A stretch of 64,000 nucleotides of DNA from an uncultured Oscillospiraceae bacterium (GTDB lineage Bacteria; Bacillota; Clostridia; Oscillospirales; Oscillospiraceae). The stretch lies in the NCBI GenBank assembly GCA_934512135.1, contig CAKSWT010000003.1, forward strand, positions 1 to 64,000, given 5' to 3'. The translations under genes were made by a program, and so were the position numbers. A model generated the notes under the pieces. It searched no databases. It was not told the origin of the DNA and worked only from the letters and a program-made list of their open reading frames with translations. Below are positions 30,141 to 37,807 of this stretch, one piece after another (the stretch's first letter is position 1; each line of letters opens with the position of its first letter).

Positions 30141-30872
30141 ATGGAAATTCTACGGATTCAAGGGCTGTGTAAACGATATGGTCATACCCAGGCACTGGAT
30201 CAGGTATCCCTTTCTCTGTCTGCCGGGACCATCTGCGGACTGGTGGGGAACAACGGCGCCGGAAAGACCACGCTGTTCCGAATCCTGGCCGGGCTGGTCC
30301 GCCCTGACGCAGGCACCGTCCGGCTTTTTGATGCCACAGAGGAGCGGCAGCTGCGGGAGGCCCGCCGCCAGGTGGGATTTCTGCTGCCCCGGACCTGCTT
30401 CCAGGAGTCCATGACCCCCTTGGAGAACCTGGTGGCGCTGCAAAAGCTCCGGGGCTACACCAGCCGCCAGGAGGCCTCTGCCCTGCTGGACCAGGTGGGA
30501 CTGGACCGGAATTACGCAGAGCGGCACCGGCTTATGAGTCTTTCCACCGGGGAATTCCAGCGGTGTGCCATTGCCGGCGCCCTGCTGCAGCAGCCCCGGC
30601 TTTTGGTGCTGGATGAGCCCCAGAGCGGCCTGGACCCGGCCACGGTCCGGTCTTTTCGCCAGTGGATGCTGGCGGAGAAGGAGAAGGGCACCGCCATTCT
30701 CCTTTCCAGTCATGACCTGCCGGAGCTCTATCAGCTGGCTGACGAATATGTATTTTTGGACCACGGCCATGTGCTGGAGCAGATCTCCCAGGCTGACCTG
30801 GATGCGGCCCTCCGGCGCTCCGGGGGCACCCTGGAGGACTATTTCCTGGGCCTTGTGGGAGGCGACTCCTGA
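30141..30872 (+). CDS. ABC transporter ATP-binding protein
   Basis: 243 residues. P-loop GNNGAGKTT (about 37-45), signature LSTGEFQR, Walker B LLVLDEPQSGLD, and a switch histidine in LLSSHDLPEL, all in order. The start ATG has a GGAGG site. It lies between two membrane-protein genes; the stop shares one base with the next ATG. An exporter ATPase of the bacitracin/antibiotic-resistance type is likely. Confidence 0.94.
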   Translation: MEILRIQGLCKRYGHTQALDQVSLSLSAGTICGLVGNNGAGKTTLFRILAGLVRPDAGTVRLFDATEERQLREARRQVGFLLPRTCFQESMTPLENLVALQKLRGYTSRQEASALLDQVGLDRNYAERHRLMSLSTGEFQRCAIAGALLQQPRLLVLDEPQSGLDPATVRSFRQWMLAEKEKGTAILLSSHDLPELYQLADEYVFLDHGHVLEQISQADLDAALRRSGGTLEDYFLGLVGGDS

Positions 30873-31633
30873 TGAAGTCCCTGCTGTCCTACCGGCTGTA
30901 TCTCCTCGCCCGCCAGAGGCGGATGTGGGTTCTGACCATACTGCTGATTTTGGCTGGGGTTCTGACGGACCAGCTGTCCGTAGGGACCTGGAACGGCGGC
31001 GGGCCCTGGGGCCTTCCGGGTTTGGCACAGCCGGAGGCCTCCATTCTGCCGGACTATATTTTGATACAAAGCGTCCTCTATCGGGGAGCCATGGGAACCC
31101 TGACCGCCGGGGCCATGGCTGCCCTGTATGTCTGCCCGGAGCTGTCTCCGGAGAAGCGGCTCCCCTTCGCTGCGGCGGGCTACAGCCAAGGGCAGGTCCT
31201 CCACAGCCAGGTGCTCCTGCTGCTGGGGCTGTGGGTTCTGGTTTGGGCCGCAAGCCAAGGCCTTGTGCTGCTCCGCTGGCGGGAGGCTGCCGGCGCACTG
31301 CTTCGCTGGAAGGCCTGGGTCCTTCCCTGCATGGTGGGACTGCGGGGATTCCTGCTGCTGGGCAACTGGTGTGTCATTCTCCTGGTCTGCTACGGGCTGC
31401 AAAGCAGTACCCTGACCTATCTGGCGGGGCTGGTTCCGCTGACCTTGGAGTCCCTGCGGCTGGAGGTCACCCTGCCCCTGCCCACAGGAGCCCTCCGGGG
31501 CTTTTTCACCGGCGTCTCCGGCCCCCTTCCGCTGCTGGCTGCACTGCTGGGAACGATCCTGGCTGCCGGGGTCCTCTGGTGGGGCGCGCCCCGCTGGGTG
31601 GCCCGGCGCAGCAAGTCCAGCTCCCTGATCTGA
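30872..31633 (+). CDS. ABC-2 type permease-like membrane protein
   Basis: 253 residues with about six membrane helices and no cytoplasmic domain of note. It opens MKSLLSYRLYLLARQRRMW, a basic cytoplasmic start followed by a helix, similar in style to the gene at 29340. One-base overlap (TGATG) with the ATPase gene implies tight coupling. It completes a three-gene exporter unit that ends at the terminator at 31649. Confidence 0.72.
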   Translation: MKSLLSYRLYLLARQRRMWVLTILLILAGVLTDQLSVGTWNGGGPWGLPGLAQPEASILPDYILIQSVLYRGAMGTLTAGAMAALYVCPELSPEKRLPFAAAGYSQGQVLHSQVLLLLGLWVLVWAASQGLVLLRWREAAGALLRWKAWVLPCMVGLRGFLLLGNWCVILLVCYGLQSSTLTYLAGLVPLTLESLRLEVTLPLPTGALRGFFTGVSGPLPLLAALLGTILAAGVLWWGAPRWVARRSKSSSLI

Positions 31634-31648
31634 ACCCATAAAAAATAA

Positions 31649-31682
31649 AAAAACTGGACCTTACGAAGCGTCCAGTTTTTTT
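31649..31682. terminator. Intrinsic terminator of the ABC exporter operon
   Basis: CTGGAC/GTCCAG stem extended by A7/T7 on both sides (31649-31682), loop of about ten. Symmetric A and T runs make it able to act on both strands. Confidence 0.8.
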
Positions 31683-31718
31683 GTATACTAGGAGCCAGTC
31701 AAAGATTTGCGCAAATCT
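31661..31718 (+). promoter_or_regulatory. Promoter and 16-bp perfect palindrome upstream of the B6 uptake gene
   Basis: TTACGA (31661-31666), 17-base spacer, TATACT (31684-31689); the promoter lies inside and just after the terminator. The palindrome AGATTTGCGCAAATCT (31703-31718) falls just after the predicted start site, where a bound repressor would block transcription. Confidence 0.55.
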
Positions 31719-31750
31719 CCTGAATCCCAATCTGACAGGAGAGAATCTTT

Positions 31751-32269
31751 ATGAACACCAATCAGAAAATCCGTCGTTTAACCACTGCCGCCCTGGGTGC
31801 CGCCCTGGTCTGCATCTGCACCCGGGTATTTCAGTTTCCCATTCCCCTGGGCTATGCCCATTTGGGCAACTGCATGATCCTGCTGTTCGCCGTGTACTTC
31901 AATCCCTGGATCGGCGCATTCGCCGGCGGCGTGGGCTCTGCCCTGGCCGATCTGCTGAGCTATCCGGAATGGGCTCTGCCCACCCTGATCATCAAGAGCC
32001 TTATGGGTCTGGCCGCCGCACTGATCGCCAAAAAGGCAGGCCAACAGGCCAAGCTCAAGTCCCTGCGGACGCTGCTGGCTGTGATCGCCGCCATTTTGAT
32101 TATGATCGTCGGCTATTTCGTGGCCGGAAGCATTCTCTATGGCTCCGTTGTCACCGGCGCCACCCAGATCCCCGGCCTGACCGTTGAGGGCGTGGTGGGC
32201 ATCATCCTGTTCTATGTAATTGCCGCCGCATTGGAGGCCGCAGGCGTCATGAAAAAAGCCGCAGTGTGA
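31751..32269 (+). CDS. ECF transporter S component, probably for vitamin B6
   Basis: 172 residues with five to six membrane helices (LGAALVCICTRVFQFPIPLGYAHLGNCMILLFAVYF is typical of ECF S components near the N-terminus). The gene is followed 25 bases later by a pyridoxine/pyridoxamine kinase gene, which makes a B6 vitamer the likely cargo; the PdxU2-type S components are known in this role. The shared energising module (EcfA/EcfT) is not in the window, as usual for group II ECF systems. The substrate call is inference from the neighbour. Confidence 0.8.
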   Translation: MNTNQKIRRLTTAALGAALVCICTRVFQFPIPLGYAHLGNCMILLFAVYFNPWIGAFAGGVGSALADLLSYPEWALPTLIIKSLMGLAAALIAKKAGQQAKLKSLRTLLAVIAAILIMIVGYFVAGSILYGSVVTGATQIPGLTVEGVVGIILFYVIAAALEAAGVMKKAAV

Positions 32270-32294
32270 CCCGGATTCCGGGGAGGAATATCCA

Positions 32295-33125
32295 TTGTCC
32301 CACAACAATCAAAAGAAAATCGCGGTCATTAACGACCTGTCCGGCTTTGGCCGCTGCTCCTTGGCGGTGGCCCTGCCCATTATCTCCCACCTGGGCATTC
32401 AGTGCTGTCCGCTGCCCACCGCCGTCTTTTCCAATCATACCGGCTTTCCCAGCTTCTACTACACCGACTGCACCCACCAGATGGCCCCCTATATGGAGGA
32501 GTGGAAAAAGCTCGACCTGGAATTCGAGGGAATCCTCACAGGCTTTCTGGGCTCCGCCCAGCAAATCGACCTGGTGGAGCAGTTTCTACGGGAATTCACC
32601 ACCCAGCGGACCCGGGTCATTATCGACCCGGTTATGGGGGACAACGGCCGGCCCTATCCCACCTACACCCAGGAGCTGTGCCAGCAAATGAAGCGGCTGG
32701 TCCGGTATGCCCATATTCTCACCCCAAATGTCACCGAGGCCTGTATTTTAACGGACACTCCCTATCAGGAGAAGTTCTCCGAGCAGGCCCTTCTGAAGAT
32801 GGCCCGACAGCTGTGCAACCAGGGGCCGGAGCAGGTGGTGATTACCGGGGTCTCCCGGGGGGAGTTTCTGGAGAACTACTGCTACGACCAGGCCACAGGG
32901 CCTGCGGTCCAGCGCACCCGGCGGGTGGCTCCCCAGCGGTCCGGCACCGGCGACGTGTTCGCCTCGATTGTTGCCGCAGGCGCCGTTCAGCAGGTTCCCT
33001 TTGCCAAAAGTGTTCGGACCGCCGCCAAATTTATCAAGATTTGCCTGAACCGCTCCGCAGAGCTGGACATTCCCACCACCGACGGGGTGTGCTTTGAGGA
33101 GGTCCTGGGTAAACTTCACTTTTAA
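32295..33125 (+). CDS. Pyridoxamine/pyridoxine kinase (PdxK/PdxY type)
   Basis: 276 residues from a TTG at 32295 with a GGAGG site eight bases upstream. Ribokinase-like fold: NDLSGFGRCSL near the N-terminus, IIDPVMGDNG (about 111-120), LTPNVTEACILTD, VVITGVSRG and the anion-hole motif RSGTGDVFAS (about 215-224) with the catalytic Asp. It phosphorylates B6 vitamers to retain them after uptake through the S component encoded upstream. Confidence 0.9.
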   Translation: MSHNNQKKIAVINDLSGFGRCSLAVALPIISHLGIQCCPLPTAVFSNHTGFPSFYYTDCTHQMAPYMEEWKKLDLEFEGILTGFLGSAQQIDLVEQFLREFTTQRTRVIIDPVMGDNGRPYPTYTQELCQQMKRLVRYAHILTPNVTEACILTDTPYQEKFSEQALLKMARQLCNQGPEQVVITGVSRGEFLENYCYDQATGPAVQRTRRVAPQRSGTGDVFASIVAAGAVQQVPFAKSVRTAAKFIKICLNRSAELDIPTTDGVCFEEVLGKLHF

Positions 33126-33145
33126 TGCATAGGAGCTGAATCGCT

Positions 33146-33748
33146 ATGGAAATTCTGTATCGGGTCCACACCGGACTTTATGTCAACCTCACGAACAAAT
33201 GCTCCTCCGCCTGTACCTTCTGCCTGCGGCAGACCATGGACCATGTGGGGGAGAGTCACTGCCTGTGGCTGGAGCGGGAGCCCACCGCCCAGGAGGTAGA
33301 GGCGGAATTTGAAAAATGGGACCTGTCCCAGTTCACGGAGATCGTGTTCTGCGGCTTCGGAGAGCCCACCTGCGCGCTGCCTGTGCTGCTGGAGGTGGCC
33401 GCCTGGCTGAAGTCCCGGACCACGCTGCCCCTTCGGGTCAACACCAATGGTCAGGGCAGCCTGATTGCCGGCCGGGACATTACCGGAGATCTGGCAAAAT
33501 ACATCGACACCGTTTCCATCTCTCTGAACGACCCGGATCCGGTGAAATACCAGGCCCTGGTGCGCAGCAAATTTGGCGACCAGGCCTTTCCCGGCATGTT
33601 GGAATTCGCAAAAAACTGCGTGGCCCATGGCATCCATGTGGTCATGACCACTGTGGACACCACCATCTCCCATGAGGAGGAGGACCAGTGCCGGAAGATC
33701 TGCCAGGACATCGGTGCGGACTATCGAATCCGCCCCTGGGAGGATTGA
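33146..33748 (+). CDS. TatD-linked radical SAM protein
   Basis: 200 residues. The radical-SAM cysteine motif CxxxCxxC is at Cys19, Cys23 and Cys26 (NKCSSACTFC), followed by FCGFGEPT, LRVNTNGQGSL and VSISLNDPDP, the expected order of the family. Short proteins of this build occur next to or fused with TatD-type hydrolases in clostridia; no tatD gene is in this window. The reaction is unknown. It starts 20 bases after the pyridoxal kinase gene, so it may belong to that transcript. Confidence 0.82.
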   Translation: MEILYRVHTGLYVNLTNKCSSACTFCLRQTMDHVGESHCLWLEREPTAQEVEAEFEKWDLSQFTEIVFCGFGEPTCALPVLLEVAAWLKSRTTLPLRVNTNGQGSLIAGRDITGDLAKYIDTVSISLNDPDPVKYQALVRSKFGDQAFPGMLEFAKNCVAHGIHVVMTTVDTTISHEEEDQCRKICQDIGADYRIRPWED

Positions 33749-33780
33749 GTCCGGCGCTGCCGGAGCCAAGCAAAGAATCT

Positions 33781-33814
33781 ACTGCCCCAAAAGCCTGGCT
33801 TTGGGGCAGTTTTT
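33781..33814 (+). terminator. Intrinsic terminator after the radical SAM gene
   Basis: ACTGCCCCAAA (33781-33791) with TTTGGGGCAGT (33800-33810) and TTTT. Confidence 0.85.
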
Positions 33815-33846
33815 AGGCCCTCTGACGCAGCCGCGTCAGAGGGCCT
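33815..33846. repeat. Second strong hairpin between convergent genes
   Basis: Perfect 14-bp stem (arm AGGCCCTCTGACGC), loop of four, directly after the first terminator and seven bases from the end of the convergent flavoprotein gene. It may terminate the minus-strand transcript, though it has no U-tract there. Confidence 0.5.
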
Positions 33847-33853
33847 GATGTTT

Positions 33854-35245
33854 TTACTGGTCCTGTGTTTCCCGCTGGGCGATGGCACGGGCCACCCGGA
33901 CGCCGGAGGCTCCGGCCTGGGCCAGTCCACGGGTGATTCCGGCGCCGTCGCCAATGGCGAACATGTTGTGGAGCTTGGTCTCCAGCTCGCCGGTGAGCTC
34001 CAGCCGGGAGGAGTAGAATTTCACCTCCACGCCGTAGAGCAGCGTGTCATGGTTGGCGGTGCCCGGAGCCACCTTGTCCAGGGCGTAGATCATTTCAATG
34101 ATGTTGTCCATATGGCGCTTCGGCAGCACCAGAGACAGATCTCCGGGGGTGGCGCTAAGGGTGGGCTTGGTAAAGCTCTTTCCCAGTCGGTGGTCGTTGG
34201 TGCGGACGCCCTTAATCAGGTCGCCAAACCGCTGCACCAGCACTCCGCCTCCCAGCATATTGCTCAGCGATGCAATATGCTTGCCGTAGGCATAGGGCTG
34301 ATTAAAGGGGGAGGTGAATCGGTTGGACACCAGCAGGGCAAAGTTGGTGTTCTCGCTGCGGAGGGCGGGGTCCGAATAGGAATGGCCGTTTACGGTAATC
34401 AGGCCGTCCACATTTTCGGACACCACATGGCCGTAGGGATTCATACAGAAGGTCCGGACCTGGTCGCCGTAGAGCTTTGTGCGGTAGACCAGCTTGGACT
34501 CATAGACCGCATCGGTGATGTGCTCAAACACCGTGGCCGGCAGCTCCACCCGAACACCCAGGTCCACCTGGTTGTTGATCAGGTCCAGGCCCAGCTCCCG
34601 GCAGCGGTCCGAGAACCACTCTGCGCCGCTGCGGCCGGGGGCCGCCACCAGATAGCGGCACTGCACCGTATCCTGGTCCAGCCCCAGGGTGTATTCGCCG
34701 TTGTCATCCCGGGCAATGGTGTGGACCGGCGCATGGAACCGGAATTCCACCTGGTCCTTCATGGACTCATAGATGCTCTGAAGAATTTTCAGATTGTTTT
34801 CGGTGCCCAGATGCTTGCACCGGGCCTTCAGCAGGTGCAGGTCATTCTGAAGGGCCTTGACCTCGATGGCCCGGGCCTCCGGCGTATCCGTGGAATAGAC
34901 CTCCGTGGTGGCGCCGTGGGCCACGTTGATGGTATCCACGTAGTCGATGAGCTCCATCAGCTCTTTCCCGTCCATGTAGTCGGTGAGCCAGCCGCCGAAC
35001 TCTGTGGTAAAGTTATATTTTCCGTCCGAGAAGGCGCCGGCACCGCCAAAGCCGGCCATAATGGCACAGGGCTTGCAGCCAACGCAGGACTTCACCTTGC
35101 CGGTGACAATGGGACAGCGACGGGAATAAATATCCGCTCCCTGCTCCAGAATCAGAATCTTCAAATCGGGCCGCAGGTGCATCAGCTCATACCCCGCAAA
35201 AACGCCGGCCTCTCCGGCGCCGATGATCGCTACATCATAACGCAT
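33854..35245 (-). CDS. FAD-dependent dehydrogenase of the COG2509 type
   Basis: 463 residues. The N-terminal FAD-binding loop is DVAIIGAGEAGVFAGYEL (about 4-21). A Cys-containing segment (CVGCKPCAIMAGFGGAGAFSDGKYN, about 54-78) is typical of this family. The C-terminal FAD motif is NMFAIGDGAGITRGLAQAGASG. The family is widespread in anaerobes and unassigned; members resemble geranylgeranyl-reductase-like and HI0933-like proteins. It has its own promoter (35296-35323), no shared box with the regulon and a GGAGG site. The substrate is unknown. Confidence 0.85.
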   Translation of the reverse strand: MRYDVAIIGAGEAGVFAGYELMHLRPDLKILILEQGADIYSRRCPIVTGKVKSCVGCKPCAIMAGFGGAGAFSDGKYNFTTEFGGWLTDYMDGKELMELIDYVDTINVAHGATTEVYSTDTPEARAIEVKALQNDLHLLKARCKHLGTENNLKILQSIYESMKDQVEFRFHAPVHTIARDDNGEYTLGLDQDTVQCRYLVAAPGRSGAEWFSDRCRELGLDLINNQVDLGVRVELPATVFEHITDAVYESKLVYRTKLYGDQVRTFCMNPYGHVVSENVDGLITVNGHSYSDPALRSENTNFALLVSNRFTSPFNQPYAYGKHIASLSNMLGGGVLVQRFGDLIKGVRTNDHRLGKSFTKPTLSATPGDLSLVLPKRHMDNIIEMIYALDKVAPGTANHDTLLYGVEVKFYSSRLELTGELETKLHNMFAIGDGAGITRGLAQAGASGVRVARAIAQRETQDQ

Positions 35246-35295
35246 AATTGGTGCCTCCTTAAGACGCGTTGATTTGATTGGGACAAAACCAATCT

Positions 35296-35323
35296 ATTAT
35301 AGCATAGTATTTTGAAAATGCAA
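35296..35323 (-). promoter_or_regulatory. Sigma-A promoter of the COG2509 gene
   Basis: Minus strand TTGCAT (35318-35323), 16-base spacer, TATAAT (35296-35301). Confidence 0.7.
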
Positions 35324-35402
35324 GGGAAAACCCGGGATTTCTCCCGGTTTTCCGGGCCGATCCTCCAATCGTGGATTTCTGGTGAAGAACCACAGAAAAT
35401 AG

Positions 35403-35449
35403 TTGACAAATCCTCGGAAATGGGTTATTGTTAGTGCGCTAATTGTTAG
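35403..35449 (+). promoter_or_regulatory. Promoter and MarR-type operator of the exporter operon
   Basis: TTGACA (35403-35408), 17-base spacer, TATTGT (35426-35431). Overlapping and following the -10 are TTAGTGCGCTAA (35431-35442) and CTAATTGTTAG (35439-35449), a chain of three alternating TTAG/CTAA half-sites that fits MarR autorepression. Confidence 0.75.
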
Positions 35450-35515
35450 ATGAATGACAGTTTGCCGGATAACATTCCGCATTCGTCATGATTTCCAAGA
35501 AAGGAGCCTTGATTC

Positions 35516-36070
35516 ATGAAACAACCGGCAGACGGCTGGGAGTCCATCCCGCCCTTTGACCCGGGTCCGCCGCCCCATGATCCCCCCTTTGAGGAGGATC
35601 CTGCTGGGGATGATACGCCGCAGTTTGCGGCCATTCGGAAAATCGAGCTGCTGGGCCGGCTACACCACATGGCCTTTCGCACCCTGTTTAAGGCAGACGG
35701 TCTGCCTCCGGCCCAGGCCGGCGCCATGAAGGTGGTCCTCCGTTATCCGGGGCTCAGTCAGCGGGAGCTGGCAGATCATCTTCATATCCAGCGGGCCACC
35801 GCCACGGTGATGCTGCAAAAAATGGAGAAGGCCGGCTATGTGGATCGTCGGCCGGACCGGGACGACCAGCGGATTTCCCGGATTTATCCCACCGAGCTGG
35901 CCCGCGCCACCGACGCGGAGAACCAAAAGGCCGTGTTTGCCTACTTTTCCCGCTGCTTCGGCGACATTTCGGAGGCGGACTTTCAGCGCCTGGTCCGTAC
36001 GCTGGAGCAGGTGGAGCAAAATATCCGGGCCATCCTCGGAGAAACCCCTGATTCCTTTGGGAAGGAGTAA
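35516..36070 (+). CDS. MarR-family transcriptional regulator
   Basis: 184 residues. The first 35 are rich in Pro and Asp and probably unstructured. The winged helix domain follows: GAMKVVLRYPGLSQRELADHLHIQRATATVMLQKMEKAGYVDRRPDRDDQRI, with the DxR wing motif of MarR proteins. It is the first gene of an operon with a two-part ABC exporter and an SDR, and its operator overlaps the operon promoter, so it most likely represses the exporter until a toxic ligand binds. Confidence 0.93.
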   Translation: MKQPADGWESIPPFDPGPPPHDPPFEEDPAGDDTPQFAAIRKIELLGRLHHMAFRTLFKADGLPPAQAGAMKVVLRYPGLSQRELADHLHIQRATATVMLQKMEKAGYVDRRPDRDDQRISRIYPTELARATDAENQKAVFAYFSRCFGDISEADFQRLVRTLEQVEQNIRAILGETPDSFGKE

Positions 36071-36076
36071 GTCACA

Positions 36077-37807
36077 TTGAAAAACTTTTTGAAATTCATC
36101 AAGCCCTATACCTGGTGGGTGGTGTGGACGGTGATTTTTATCGCCCTCCAGTCCCTGAGCGACCTGTACCTCCCGGACCTGAATGCCACCATCATTGACG
36201 CCGGTGTTATGCGGGGCGATGTCCGAACCATTTTGGTCTACGGCGGCATTATGCTGCTGGTGGCGCTGCTGGTAGGCGTATGTACTCTGGGCACCACCTA
36301 TTTCTCCACCAAGGCCTCGCTGGCCTATGGCCGGGATATGCGGCTGGCGCTGTTTACCAAGGTGCAGTCCTTCTCCCAGTCGGACCTGGACCATTTCGGC
36401 ACCCCGTCCCTGATCACCCGCACCACCAATGACGTCAACCAGCTTCAGCAGATGATGCAGATGCTGCTGCGGACCATTATTACTACCCCTATTCTGCTCA
36501 TCGGCGGCATTATCATGTGCCTGAAGCAGGATGTGGAGCTCTCGGCCATTCTGCTGGTGATTATTCCTGTGATCACCGTGCTGGTGGTAATCGTCACGAA
36601 AAGATCCCACCCCTGGTTCCAGAAGCAGCAGACCCAGGTGGACACCCTCAACCAGATTCTCCGGGAGAAGCTCTCCGGCATTCGAGTCATCCGAGCCTTT
36701 GTCCGGACGGAGTACGAGGAGGCCCGCTATGACCGGGCCAACCGGGATATGCTGCGGATCTCCGTCCATGCCCACAAGCTCATGACGGCGCTGATGCCTG
36801 TGGTGAGCCTGGTGATGAACGGCGCCACCCTGGCCGCCTACTATATGGGCGCCCTGCGCATTGACAGCATGGGCATGGAAATCGGCGCCTTGACCGCCTT
36901 TGTCACCTACCTGATGCAGATTCTCATGAGCGTAATGGCCTCCTCTATGATGATGAACATGATTCCCCGGGCCATGACCTCCATTGAACGAATCAGCGAC
37001 GTGCTGGACTACACCCCCTCGATTCAGGACCGGGAGGACGCCGCCCAAATCGACATGGGCCCCTTCTCCTCTCTGGAGTTCCGGGATGTCTCCTTCTGCT
37101 ATCCCGAGGCCGACCAGCCGGTGCTGGAGCATGTGAGCTTTGTGACCCGGCCCGGGGAGACCACGGCGATTATCGGCTCCACCGGCTCCGGCAAATCCAC
37201 CTTGGTCAACCTGATTCCCCGAATCTATGACGCCACCCAGGGCCAGATTCTGATTAACGGGGTGGATATCCGCCAGCTGCCCCAGGAGCAGCTTCGGACC
37301 CATCTGGGCGTTGTCCCCCAGAAGGCCCTGCTCTTTGACGGCACCGTGGCCTCCAATCTGCGCTACGGCAAGCCCGACGCCACGGAGGAGGACATGTGGA
37401 AGGCCCTGGAGGTGGCCCAGGGAAAGGACTTTGTGTTCCAGATGCCCCGCGGGCTGGCGGCTCCCATTTCCCAGGGAGGCTCCAATGTCTCCGGCGGCCA
37501 GCGGCAACGTCTGGCCATTGCCCGGGCCATTATCCGCCGCCCGGACGTGTATATTTTCGACGACAGCTTTTCTGCCCTGGACTTTAAAACCGACGCCAAG
37601 CTCCGCCAGGCCCTGGCCAAGGAGACCCATGGGGCCGCGGTTCTGATTGTGGCCCAGCGTGTCACCACCGTTATGGGCGCCGATCGGATTGTCGTGCTGG
37701 ACGAGGGCAAGGTGGCCGGCATCGGCACCCACAAGGAGCTGATGGAAAGCTGCCAGGTTTACCGAGAGATTGTACTGAGCCAGTTGAGCGCAGAGGAGGT
37801 GGCATAA
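36077..37807 (+). CDS. Heterodimeric ABC exporter, subunit with degenerate catalytic site
   Basis: 576 residues from a TTG at 36077 with a GGAG site. Six membrane helices (about 1-300) and a nucleotide-binding domain with P-loop GSTGSGKST, canonical signature NVSGGQRQR and Walker B YIFDDSFSALD, where Asp replaces the catalytic Glu. In heterodimeric exporters of the LmrCD/BmrCD type one partner carries this change. It is directly followed by the partner gene at 37808. It probably expels drugs or toxic organic compounds under MarR control. Confidence 0.92.
   Translation: MKNFLKFIKPYTWWVVWTVIFIALQSLSDLYLPDLNATIIDAGVMRGDVRTILVYGGIMLLVALLVGVCTLGTTYFSTKASLAYGRDMRLALFTKVQSFSQSDLDHFGTPSLITRTTNDVNQLQQMMQMLLRTIITTPILLIGGIIMCLKQDVELSAILLVIIPVITVLVVIVTKRSHPWFQKQQTQVDTLNQILREKLSGIRVIRAFVRTEYEEARYDRANRDMLRISVHAHKLMTALMPVVSLVMNGATLAAYYMGALRIDSMGMEIGALTAFVTYLMQILMSVMASSMMMNMIPRAMTSIERISDVLDYTPSIQDREDAAQIDMGPFSSLEFRDVSFCYPEADQPVLEHVSFVTRPGETTAIIGSTGSGKSTLVNLIPRIYDATQGQILINGVDIRQLPQEQLRTHLGVVPQKALLFDGTVASNLRYGKPDATEEDMWKALEVAQGKDFVFQMPRGLAAPISQGGSNVSGGQRQRLAIARAIIRRPDVYIFDDSFSALDFKTDAKLRQALAKETHGAAVLIVAQRVTTVMGADRIVVLDEGKVAGIGTHKELMESCQVYREIVLSQLSAEEVA

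Noticed and set aside
31683..31750. Riboswitch before the ECF S component gene
   Set aside because: The leader is about 50 bases, too short for known vitamin riboswitches, and the palindrome suits a protein operator.
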